From Acidimicrobiaceae bacterium (GTDB lineage: Bacteria; Actinomycetota; Acidimicrobiia; Acidimicrobiales; RAAP-2), in contig CANGMP010000006.1 of NCBI GenBank assembly GCA_947455165.1, positions 1 to 43,918 of the forward strand: a stretch of 43,918 bases of DNA, in the 5' to 3' direction. Below the pieces are notes generated by a model that was not told where the DNA came from, ran no database searches, and was given only the letters and a program-made list of their open reading frames with translations. Each line of letters starts with the position of its first letter. Positions within the stretch are counted from its first letter, which is position 1. Of the stretch, positions 9,207 to 15,499 are shown piece by piece. The position numbers and the translations under genes are program-made.

Positions 9207-9791
9207 ATGGCAAGATCACAAACACGAATCGGCGGCCTTTTGGACCGAGGTCTGGTCTTCTTCGGAATAAAGGAAGAAGAGTTCTCCGACCGCATGTTTG
9301 AGTCGTCGACGCCCGAGTACGAAGCCCCGTCGTTTGCCAGCCCTCGCATGACCACCCCCGCCGCTCCCGAACCTTTACGCCCAGTTGTTGAGCGCTCGTC
9401 TTCGGTTCAAGTAGTTGGTGGCGGCAGTGGACCCCGCGCCGCCGCCCAGACAATCGCTCGTGACATTACGCCCCCCTCGGGCATCTCCACATTCTCCTCC
9501 GGGGTCGCCGAAACCAAGGATGTTGAGCTCTTCGTTGCCCGCTCGTACAACGACTGCAAGGCAATCTGCGACATCCTCAAGTCCCGTCGCGCCGTGGTTC
9601 TCAACACTGGTAACTGTGACGTTGAAACGGGACGACGGATTCAAGCCTTTGTCTGCGGCTACATCTACGCCGTAAACGGCCGTATTCAGTCCGTCGTCAA
9701 GGGGCAGGTCATCATTGCCGAACCCGTCCGTACGCTGCACACCGCCCCCGAGGCGATTGAGCGTTACCGTCGAAACAACTTCGAATTCTAA
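9207..9791 (+). CDS. sepF: SepF, FtsZ membrane anchor and bundling protein
   Basis: SepF anchors FtsZ to the membrane in Actinobacteria and Firmicutes. The 194-residue protein has a short N-terminal segment with an amphipathic GLLDRGLVFFGI stretch (membrane-targeting in known SepF proteins), a variable Pro/Ser-rich linker at about 30-100, and the C-terminal SepF domain from VELFVARSYNDC to the end. That domain includes the conserved RRAVVLNTGNCDVETGRR and the GYIYAVNGRIQSV segments. The neighbours ftsZ, yggS and yggT support the call. Confidence 0.95.
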   Translation: MARSQTRIGGLLDRGLVFFGIKEEEFSDRMFESSTPEYEAPSFASPRMTTPAAPEPLRPVVERSSSVQVVGGGSGPRAAAQTIARDITPPSGISTFSSGVAETKDVELFVARSYNDCKAICDILKSRRAVVLNTGNCDVETGRRIQAFVCGYIYAVNGRIQSVVKGQVIIAEPVRTLHTAPEAIERYRRNNFEF

Positions 9792-9794
9792 GTC

Positions 9795-10046
9795 GTGCGC
9801 CTTCTCGCCACCCTTATCCAGCTCTACATCTACGTCCTGTTCTTTCGGGCGATTCTGAGCTGGTTTCCAAATATTCAAAACCCGACGGTTCGCCAGATCG
9901 CCGCTTTTGCGTTTCAGATCACCGAGCCGGTGTTGGCACCGGTACGTCGCTTGATGTCGCCCATCCGACTCGGTGGAACCTCTTTTGATTTCTCAATCAT
10001 GGTGGTCATGCTGGTTCTGGTGTATCTGAGGAATTTCTTCCTCTGA
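9795..10046 (+). CDS. YggT/YlmG family small membrane protein
   Basis: The product is 83 residues with two hydrophobic segments (about 2-20 and 62-82) and the family motif FFRAILSWFP close to the first helix. It also has the central TEPVLAPVRRLMSP turn typical of YggT/YlmG. The family lies downstream of sepF in many genomes and has been tied to cell shape and membrane processes, but its biochemical function is not settled. It starts at GTG 9795, three bases after the sepF stop, so it is very likely cotranscribed with sepF. Confidence 0.9.
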   Translation: MRLLATLIQLYIYVLFFRAILSWFPNIQNPTVRQIAAFAFQITEPVLAPVRRLMSPIRLGGTSFDFSIMVVMLVLVYLRNFFL

Positions 10047-10074
10047 TTTACCGGCATTTGTGGACATTTGCGGG

Positions 10075-10089
10075 TATCGTGACCGCATG
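10075..10089 (+). promoter_or_regulatory. Leaderless promoter of the divIVA gene
   Basis: TATCGT at 10075-10080 ends exactly six bases before ATG 10087. A transcript starting 7 bases after the hexamer would begin at the A of the start codon. No ribosome site is present upstream of ATG. Confidence 0.6.
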
Positions 10090-10833
10090 GATTCCAGCCT
10101 TTCGACGCCATCGCTCGACACTCTCCGTACTGTTGATTTCCCCAATGCTTTTCGGGGATACAACGTGGACGAGGTCGATAACTTCCTCGACAAGGCCGCC
10201 GAAGAGCTTGACGCGCTGAAAGATCAGTACCGTCAGGCGCAAGCACAGCTCCGATGGGCATCGGACCGCATCAAGCAGCTTGAGGCCGAATCAAAGAACG
10301 ACACCGCTCAGACGCCCAAGGTATCGCCACCTGCACCCGCGGCAACTCCAGCCCCGGCACCAGCCCCAGCCCCAGTCGCCTCGGCCCCGATGGCGACACA
10401 GCAGGTTTCCGAGATGATTGCTATGGCCGAAGAGTTTGTGAGCAAGGCCAAGGAAGAGGCGGTCGCCAAGGCCACCGCTTTGACGACGGCCGCCCAAGAG
10501 CAGGCCCGTGTCATTCTCCAAGAGGCCAAGTCCAACGCCCTCGACGAAGTAACCCAGCTCGAAGGACGCAAGGCTCGACTCACTGAAGAGGTCACGACGT
10601 TGGCTCGATTCGTGGCCAGTGAGCGTGCTCGCCTGAAGTCTCTCTTGGGTGAATTCGGTACCTGGCTCGACTCATCGCTGGCCATCCGCGAGTCCTCGGC
10701 GCCCGAGACTCCCGCTGCGACGCCGGCACCGGCCGCTCCGATCGCCCAAGCGCCCGCTCCAACGACACCGAGCGAGCCAAATCGCGTCACCACCATTGGT
10801 GAAGCGACGCAGTTCAAAATCAATCTTGACTGA
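10087..10833 (+). CDS. DivIVA/Wag31-like polar growth and division protein
   Basis: DivIVA proteins are coiled-coil scaffolds that recognise curved membrane at poles and septa. Residues 1-65 contain the DivIVA lipid-binding domain, with FRGYNVDEVDNFLDKAAEEL followed by a heptad-like helix. Residues about 78-105 form a low-complexity Ala-Pro linker. A second long helix of about 110-200, rich in Ala, Glu and Lys, follows, and the tail is again Ala-Pro rich. The length of 248 residues fits the family. I prefer ATG 10087 over the upstream GTG 10060 because of the leaderless promoter hexamer and because DivIVA homology begins there. The position after sepF-yggT is the classical one. Confidence 0.88.
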   Translation: MDSSLSTPSLDTLRTVDFPNAFRGYNVDEVDNFLDKAAEELDALKDQYRQAQAQLRWASDRIKQLEAESKNDTAQTPKVSPPAPAATPAPAPAPAPVASAPMATQQVSEMIAMAEEFVSKAKEEAVAKATALTTAAQEQARVILQEAKSNALDEVTQLEGRKARLTEEVTTLARFVASERARLKSLLGEFGTWLDSSLAIRESSAPETPAATPAPAAPIAQAPAPTTPSEPNRVTTIGEATQFKINLD

Positions 10834-10842
10834 GTTGTCACT

Positions 10843-10864
10843 GGCGGGCATTAGTTTGCCCGCC
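10843..10864 (+). terminator. Hairpin between divIVA and traR genes
   Basis: GGCGGGCA at 10843-10850 pairs perfectly with TGCCCGCC at 10857-10864 across a six-base loop. It lies 9 bases after the divIVA stop, a terminator-like place, but no T-run follows. It overlaps the -35 of the next promoter and could instead be an operator. Confidence 0.45.
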
Positions 10865-10894
10865 GTCACACTGGTCTCTACCCTGGTCGAGGAG
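10856..10894 (+). promoter_or_regulatory. Probable promoter and ribosome site of the traR-like gene
   Basis: TTGCCC at 10856-10861 and TACCCT at 10879-10884 are separated by 17 bases. GAGGAG at 10889-10894 lies 5 bases before ATG 10900. The leader is predicted to be only about 9 bases long. Confidence 0.5.
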
Positions 10895-10899
10895 AAATA

Positions 10900-12009
10900 A
10901 TGCCTGCTTCAAAGAGCACATCAAAGAAGGCGACGCCGGCAAAGAAGGCCGTGCCGACGAAGGCGGCTGCACCTACTAAGAAGCCCGCGACCACGAAGTC
11001 GGCGCCGGCAAAGAAGGCGGCGCCCGCGAAGAAGGCGGCGCCGGCAGCGACCAAGCCACCCACGAAGAAGGCGGCGCCGGCAGCGACCAAGCCACCCGTA
11101 AAGAAGGCTGCTCCGGCGAAGAAGGCCTCGTCGGCTGCGACCAAGGCCACGGCTTCAGCTGCGCAGAAGGCTCGCGAAAAGGCAGCGCTCGACACGAAGA
11201 AGAAGCGTGAGGCCGAAGCGAAGGCTAAGCATGCGGCACAGGCTGCCAAGAAGAAGATCGATGAGAAGCGGGCCCGCGAAAATGCCGCCCAAAAGGCTAA
11301 GAAGCAGCGCGAAGCTGACGCCCTGGCCGCCAAGAAGGCCCGCGAAAAAGCCGCTGCCGACAAGTTGCGTGCCAAAGAAGCAGCAAAGAAGGCTCGCGAG
11401 CAAGAGACAATTCGCAAGCAGAAGGAACGCGAAGCTGAAGTAGCTCGCAAGATTCGCGAGAAGGAAGCTGCGGAAGCTGCCAAGCGTAAAGAGGCTGAAG
11501 CCAAGCAGCAGGCCAACGAGAAGGAACGCCTCCGTCGTCAAAAGGAGATGGAACGCCGCGAACTCGAAGAGCGAAAGCGTCGTGAGCGTGAAGAGGCTCT
11601 TCGTCTCAAGGCCGAACAGGAGCTTCAACGTAAGCGATCCTCTAAGCCGTACGCCGACGACAAGGCCTTCCTCGATGAGATCCGTGCGTTGCTTCTCGCC
11701 GAGCTCGACATTACGAACCAGCAGATTGTGGCCCTCGACTCACAGGCCGACGAACTGTTGGTAGACCGAGAGCACGTCGAGTTTGACGGCGAGTCCAACA
11801 TGGACTTTGGAACTGACTTTGACCGCGAACAGGTCAAAGAACACGCCGAGCGTCTTCGAGACAAGGCGGAGCAGATTGGTACGGCGTTGCAGTTTGTTGA
11901 GGCCGGCTCCTACGGCCGTTGCGACAACTGCTACGAGCGTATTCCCAAGGACCGTCTCCGTTTCCAGATTCCGGCCTTCCTCTGCACCTCTTGCCGCGTC
12001 TTTTTCTAG
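10900..12009 (+). CDS. TraR/DksA-type zinc-finger protein with long H1-like basic tail
   Basis: The C-terminal third (about residues 250-369) is a TraR/DksA domain: an acidic helical hairpin, then the zinc site Cys341-x2-Cys344-x17-Cys362-x2-Cys365. The known family acts on RNA polymerase. The N-terminal 85 residues are Lys-Ala-Pro repeats (AAPAKKA, TKKAAPAATKPP) like histone H1 or bacterial HU tails. Residues about 86-245 are almost entirely Lys, Arg, Glu and Ala with no Pro, which predicts one very long charged helix. Typical DksA-like proteins are 120-150 residues, so this is more than twice the usual size. The downstream gene lspA starts within or right after the 3' end. Confidence 0.85.
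   Translation: MPASKSTSKKATPAKKAVPTKAAAPTKKPATTKSAPAKKAAPAKKAAPAATKPPTKKAAPAATKPPVKKAAPAKKASSAATKATASAAQKAREKAALDTKKKREAEAKAKHAAQAAKKKIDEKRARENAAQKAKKQREADALAAKKAREKAAADKLRAKEAAKKAREQETIRKQKEREAEVARKIREKEAAEAAKRKEAEAKQQANEKERLRRQKEMERRELEERKRREREEALRLKAEQELQRKRSSKPYADDKAFLDEIRALLLAELDITNQQIVALDSQADELLVDREHVEFDGESNMDFGTDFDREQVKEHAERLRDKAEQIGTALQFVEAGSYGRCDNCYERIPKDRLRFQIPAFLCTSCRVFF
11029..11097 (+). repeat. Tandem direct repeat, 33 bp identical units at 36 bp period
   Basis: The segment 11029-11061 is repeated exactly at 11065-11097, giving a 36-base period that encodes two copies of a Lys-Lys-Ala-Ala-Pro-Ala-Ala-Thr-Lys-Pro-Pro unit in the basic tail. The near-identity at DNA level suggests recent duplication or slippage. 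Confidence 0.85.
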
Positions 12010-12029
12010 GTCGATCACGGTCGATTTGG

Positions 12030-12449
12030 TTGGTCGGCGCCACGGTTGTGGCGCTGGATCTAGAAGTCAAAGCACTCGTTCATGCTCGCCTCAAGCATTC
12101 AGTTGCCCTGCCTGGGCCGTTCCGTCTGACGCCATCATCGAACACCGGCATTAGTTTCGGGCAGTTCGGTGGCCACGCACTCCTCACGGTCTTTTTGTCG
12201 CTGGCCTTTGTCGTGCTCTGTGGAGTCCTGGTTGCCCGATCGGGTAGTTCGCTCGTCGCAGGGGGATTCATGCTGGTTGCGGCCGGAGGTCTCGCGAATG
12301 CGATTGATCGGATGACGCACCAGGGGAGTGTTACTGACTTTCTCCAAGTTGGCTCTCTCTTTGTGTGCAATGTGGCCGATATCGCCATCAGCATTGGTGT
12401 CCTCGTTGTGATTGTGCAAGTGTGTACTGGTCGGAAAGTGTTGCGTTGA
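12030..12449 (+). CDS. lspA: LspA, lipoprotein signal peptidase (start uncertain)
   Basis: LspA is a membrane aspartyl peptidase that removes lipoprotein signal peptides. The family landmarks are present: DLEVKALV in the first helix, NTGISFGQF, GGLANAIDR with one catalytic Asp, and VTDFLQVG followed by NVADIAIS with the second catalytic Asp. Four hydrophobic helices are seen. No ATG or GTG fits the N-terminus. The frame is open back to 11919 inside the previous gene, and candidates are TTG 12030 or ATT 12024. With TTG 12030 the protein is 139 residues, short for the family. The stop overlaps the next ATG as TGATG, indicating coupling. Confidence 0.82.
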   Translation: MVGATVVALDLEVKALVHARLKHSVALPGPFRLTPSSNTGISFGQFGGHALLTVFLSLAFVVLCGVLVARSGSSLVAGGFMLVAAGGLANAIDRMTHQGSVTDFLQVGSLFVCNVADIAISIGVLVVIVQVCTGRKVLR

Positions 12450-13420
12450 TGAGTGATGAACTAGTTGAGAGTGTCGGTGGCGAGAGTCTGGAGGTGACCG
12501 TTCCGGCGACCCTCAACGGCATGCGAATTGACCGCGCGCTGTCGATGCTGACCGGCCTCTCCCGTTCTGAAGCGCAGGCCATGCTTGATGAAGGTCGGGT
12601 CCACGTGGACTCGAAGGTCATCACCAAAGCCTCGTTCCACATTGAAGAGGGCCAGGCGTTGGTGGCATTGCTACCTGAGGCGGACGACGGCTTTGTAACC
12701 CCGGACCACGATGTGCCAGTCGATGTGATCTTTGAAGATCCAGGCTTTGTCGTCATCAATAAGCGAGCCGACCAGGTCGTCCACCCGGGTGCCGGACGCA
12801 GTGAAGGCACATTGATTGCCGGCGTTCTGGCTCGTTATCCCGAGATCGCCCAACTCTCGATTGACGGAGTCTGCGAGGCTCGTCGTCCCGGTGTTGTCCA
12901 CCGGCTCGACAAGGGAACGTCGGGACTCTTGGTCGTAGCTCGAACCGTGGATGCCTTTGACTCGCTGTCGGACCAGCTCGCCGACCGCACGATGGGACGA
13001 ACCTATCTCGGATTGGTGGAAGGCCACGTGGTCGAGACCTTTGGCGTCGTTGACGCGCCCCTAGGACGCAGCACGCGCACCCCAACCATGATGACTGTCC
13101 GCAGCGACGGTCGACCGGCCCGGACCGGTTACGAGGTCATACAGCGCCTCGAGAAGCCACGTCCGCAGACCTTAATGAGACTGCGTCTGGAAACTGGTCG
13201 AACGCACCAAATCCGAGTCCACTTAGCCACAATCGGCCACCCGGTCGTGAATGATGCCCGGTACGGCCAGCGACGAGACAAGCGTCTCGAACAGGACCGT
13301 TTCTACCTGCACTCGGCTTCGTTGACATTTCTCCACCCCACAACGGGTGAGACTGTTTCTAACTTGGCACCTCTACCAGAGGATCTGCGGGCATTAACGC
13401 CCGATGCTCCAGACTGCTAG
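12449..13420 (+). CDS. rluD: RluD-family 23S rRNA pseudouridine synthase
   Basis: The 323-residue protein has an N-terminal S4 RNA-binding domain (MRIDRALSMLTGLSRSEAQAML, about 25-80). The RluA/RluD catalytic domain follows, with HRLDKGTSGLLVVAR (catalytic Asp154), and then GRTHQIRVHLATIGHPVVND. This architecture matches RluD-type enzymes that modify large-subunit rRNA; the exact target uridines cannot be read from sequence. It follows lspA with a one-base overlap, a standard actinobacterial arrangement. Its stop is TAG in a CTAG that also forms the stop of the convergent sigma factor gene. Confidence 0.92.
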   Translation: MSDELVESVGGESLEVTVPATLNGMRIDRALSMLTGLSRSEAQAMLDEGRVHVDSKVITKASFHIEEGQALVALLPEADDGFVTPDHDVPVDVIFEDPGFVVINKRADQVVHPGAGRSEGTLIAGVLARYPEIAQLSIDGVCEARRPGVVHRLDKGTSGLLVVARTVDAFDSLSDQLADRTMGRTYLGLVEGHVVETFGVVDAPLGRSTRTPTMMTVRSDGRPARTGYEVIQRLEKPRPQTLMRLRLETGRTHQIRVHLATIGHPVVNDARYGQRRDKRLEQDRFYLHSASLTFLHPTTGETVSNLAPLPEDLRALTPDAPDC

Positions 13421-14268
13421 GCGTTTTCGTGCTGCGAGACCACTTCGGGGTCTTCGCGCAGAATCTCCAACGCCTCTTCCTCGGCACGACGAACGCGGCG
13501 AACACCGATGTCCATCTTTTGGGCCGTGGCCTGAAGTGAGAGTGGCGATCCACCGTTGAGGCCGTAGCGCAGGTTGAGCACGTCGCGCTGCAGTTCGGTG
13601 AGCTTGTCGAGCGCACCCTTCAGCTGGTCGTGCATCATGTTGCGCTCGATACCCTCGAGCCACGAGTCGTCGTTGCTGCCTACGAGCTCACCCAGCGTGG
13701 TGGTCGAGTCGGACGAGGCGGGCTGGTCCAAGCTGGCCGTGACGGCGGGCAGGTTCTCAAGCTGAAGGCGCTGCGCACGGGTAATGCCGGTCGCTTCGAA
13801 GATCTCTTCGTCGGTGGGGCGGCGTCCGTAGATGGAGGTCAGTTCCGACGTAGCGGCTTCGAGTCTCTGGAGCTGCTCGCCAACTTCGAGGGGGATGCGA
13901 ATGGTGCGACCGTGCTGCTGAACGGCGCGCTGCAACGACTGGCGAATCCACCAGGTGGCGTACGTCGAGAACTTGAATCCACGCTCGGGTTCAAACTTCT
14001 CTACGGCGCGCATTAGGCCAAAGGTGCCTTCCTGCAACAAGTCGGCCATGTCGACGCCACGGTCCTGGTAGCGGCGGGCCCAGTGGATCACAAGGCGGAG
14101 GTTGCCTGCGATCATTTGCTTCTTGGCTTCGGCGTCACCGTCTTGTACGCGCTTGGCGAGCTCGACTTGTTCGTCGTAGTTCGGCATCGGGTACTTGTCT
14201 AGGTCTCGCATGAAAAGAGCCAGCATGTCGTTAGATGCGCTGGCGGCTCGTCGGTTGGTGGTGCTCAT
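13417..14268 (-). CDS. RNA polymerase sigma factor, sigma-70 family (RpoD/group 2 type)
   Basis: The 283-residue protein has region 1.2 (MRDLDKYPMPNYDEQVELAKRV), region 2 with NLRLVIHWARRYQDRG, LLQEGTFGLMRAVEKFEP and FSTYATWWIRQSLQRAV (about 55-120). Region 3 follows, and region 4 (about 215-275) holds LTELQRDVLNLRYGLNGG and a helix-turn-helix. It lacks region 1.1, and LLQEGTFGLMRAVEKF is closer to group 2 factors than to the classic primary sigma, so a second, condition-specific sigma-70 is likely. The ribosome site AGGAGA lies 6 bases before ATG. The promoter carries operator-like palindromes. The gene is convergent with rluD and overlaps it by 4 bases. Confidence 0.88.
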   Translation of the reverse strand: MSTTNRRAASASNDMLALFMRDLDKYPMPNYDEQVELAKRVQDGDAEAKKQMIAGNLRLVIHWARRYQDRGVDMADLLQEGTFGLMRAVEKFEPERGFKFSTYATWWIRQSLQRAVQQHGRTIRIPLEVGEQLQRLEAATSELTSIYGRRPTDEEIFEATGITRAQRLQLENLPAVTASLDQPASSDSTTTLGELVGSNDDSWLEGIERNMMHDQLKGALDKLTELQRDVLNLRYGLNGGSPLSLQATAQKMDIGVRRVRRAEEEALEILREDPEVVSQHENA

Positions 14269-14320
14269 TTCTGGTCTCCTATCGGAACAGCTGACAACAC
14301 TTCGACAGTCGGGGGGACTG

Positions 14321-14349
14321 ACATATCGGTAATTTCCATACCGATATGT
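14321..14349. promoter_or_regulatory. Perfect 11-7-11 inverted repeat, candidate operator
   Basis: ACATATCGGTA at 14321-14331 and TACCGATATGT at 14339-14349 are exact inverted repeats around a seven-base centre. The site lies just downstream of the predicted sigma-gene -10 element, so a bound protein would block transcription. No T-run makes it a terminator. Confidence 0.6.
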
Positions 14350-14353
14350 GAGT

Positions 14354-14381
14354 AAGTTACCACTCGGTAACCAGATTGCAA
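14354..14381 (-). promoter_or_regulatory. Predicted promoter of the sigma factor gene with a second palindrome
   Basis: On the minus strand TTGCAA (14381-14376) and TAACTT (14359-14354) are separated by 16 bases. Inside this spacer and the -10 lies the inverted repeat GTTACC (14356-14361) and GGTAAC (14366-14371). The mRNA leader to ATG 14268 would be about 80 bases. Confidence 0.55.
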
Positions 14382-14415
14382 GACACTCCGTTTTAGAAGG
14401 TTTTTCTTGTAATTA

Positions 14416-14850
14416 CTAGTTAATTGGTGGAATACCACGGGCTCGGTCGACCATATCGGCCAGGGTGTAGCTCGCGAGATGATCAGCCATGTGGTGGCCC
14501 ACTTCGGCCCATACCGCGAGCAGGGCGCACTGGCCCTCGTGGTCGCAGGCCCCGTCTTTGTGGGGCTCGCCAAAGTCACCCGCCACGATTGGCCCATCGA
14601 CGGCAGCGACAATCTCACCGAGGGTCAGCTCCTCGGGTGGGCGGGTCAGGACGTAACCCCCGCCAACGCCGCGCTTACTGGTAACGATTCCGGCGCCCTT
14701 GAGCGAGAGCAAGATCTGTTCCAGGTAGGGCTGGGGGAGTCCGGTGCGCTCCGCGATGTCTCGGACCGAGGTCGGGCCACTCTCTTCTTCGTGGAGGGCG
14801 AGGCTGAGCAGCGCACGGCTGGCGTAGTCACCTCGGGTTGACACTCTCAC
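14416..14850 (-). CDS. Rrf2-family transcriptional regulator, likely iron-sulfur sensor
   Basis: The 144-residue protein has the Rrf2 winged-helix domain: RGDYASRALLSLA at 6-18, VRDIAERTGLPQPYLEQILLSLKGAGIVTSKRG, and the wing GGGYVLTRPPEELTLGEIV. It has two cysteines in a CDHEGQC motif (Cys102 and Cys108). IscR uses three cysteines for a [2Fe-2S] cluster, whereas some Rrf2 proteins use two plus other ligands, so cluster binding is plausible but inferred. The gene is leaderless by its promoter geometry and lies directly upstream of the sigma gene, whose promoter carries palindromes. It may control that promoter. Confidence 0.9.
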   Translation of the reverse strand: MRVSTRGDYASRALLSLALHEEESGPTSVRDIAERTGLPQPYLEQILLSLKGAGIVTSKRGVGGGYVLTRPPEELTLGEIVAAVDGPIVAGDFGEPHKDGACDHEGQCALLAVWAEVGHHMADHLASYTLADMVDRARGIPPIN

Positions 14851-14862
14851 GGGGTCAGAATA
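14848..14862 (-). promoter_or_regulatory. Leaderless promoter of the Rrf2 gene
   Basis: On the minus strand TATTCT (14862-14857) ends six bases before GTG 14850. No ribosome site is present. Confidence 0.6.
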
Positions 14863-14929
14863 CCCCTACGAGTTCTGGTGGTCCGGAAGAAATGCACCAA
14901 TCGTGGCTTTTCGGTGGCACACTGCACTC

Positions 14930-15418
14930 ATGCAAAGTGACGAAACGACGAACGTGGCCGTAGGGCCCGACGAGGTACTGCCGCCGTCGAGTGAAACCCC
15001 CGAAATGGGAGAACCTACCGACTTCATTTCTCAGCCGGCCAAGGTCATGCGGATCGGATCGATGGTCAAGACGTTGCTCGACGAAGCTCGCAACGCGCCG
15101 CTCGACGAGGCTGGTCGACGACGCCTTCGTGAGATCTACGAGCAGTCGGTCCGCGAGCTTTCCGAAGCGCTCTCGAGCGACCTCTCGGCTGAGTTGGCGC
15201 GTATGGCCACCCCGTTTACGGGCGACGTCCCGAGCGAGTCGGAGTTGCGCGTCGCTCAAGCCCAGCTGGTCGGGTGGCTCGAAGGCCTCTTCCACGGCAT
15301 TCAGGCCTCCCTCTTCGCCCAGCAGGCGGCCGCCCAGGCCCAGCTCGAACAGATGCGCAGTCGCGAACTGAGCTCCACCACCCCGAGCGGCGAACCACGG
15401 GCCGGAACGTACCTCTAA
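14930..15418 (+). CDS. bpa: Bpa/PafE-type bacterial proteasome activator (DUF2587)
   Basis: The 162-residue protein matches the ring-forming, ATP-independent activator of actinobacterial 20S proteasomes. The family core runs from about 36 to 150: QPAKVMRIGSMVKTLLDEARNAPLDEAGRRRLREIYE, then PSESELRVAQAQLVGWLEGLFHGIQASLFAQQ. The C-terminus ends in GTYL, matching the GQYL end of the known activator, whose penultimate Tyr docks into the proteasome. The N-terminal 35 residues are acidic and disordered-looking. ATG 14930 is chosen over the upstream TTG 14903 because homology and promoter geometry (CACACT, then six bases) fit. The gene implies that the organism has a 20S proteasome elsewhere. Confidence 0.9.
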   Translation: MQSDETTNVAVGPDEVLPPSSETPEMGEPTDFISQPAKVMRIGSMVKTLLDEARNAPLDEAGRRRLREIYEQSVRELSEALSSDLSAELARMATPFTGDVPSESELRVAQAQLVGWLEGLFHGIQASLFAQQAAAQAQLEQMRSRELSSTTPSGEPRAGTYL

Positions 15419-15429
15419 GTCGGGATTCT

Positions 15430-15458
15430 TTGCCGATGTCTCGACCACCCGCTAGCGT
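15430..15458 (+). promoter_or_regulatory. Probable dnaE promoter
   Basis: TTGCCG at 15430-15435 and TAGCGT at 15453-15458 are 17 bases apart, just after the bpa stop. The leader to ATG 15500 would be about 35 bases and carries AAGGA a few bases before the start. Confidence 0.5.
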
Positions 15459-15499
15459 CTCGTCGCACCGCTTCATCGTGAAGTTGGTCAAGGATTCCA

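Noticed and set aside
10308-10841. Minus-strand frame of 177 codons rich in Ala and Gly
   Set aside because: It mirrors the Ala-Pro linker of the divIVA gene and has no independent support.
10878-11628. Minus-strand frames rich in Phe, Leu and Ala opposite the TraR-like tail
   Set aside because: They are the complement of Lys- and Ala-rich codons (AAG, GCC), which produces Phe/Leu/Ala strings. They look like membrane proteins but are artefacts.
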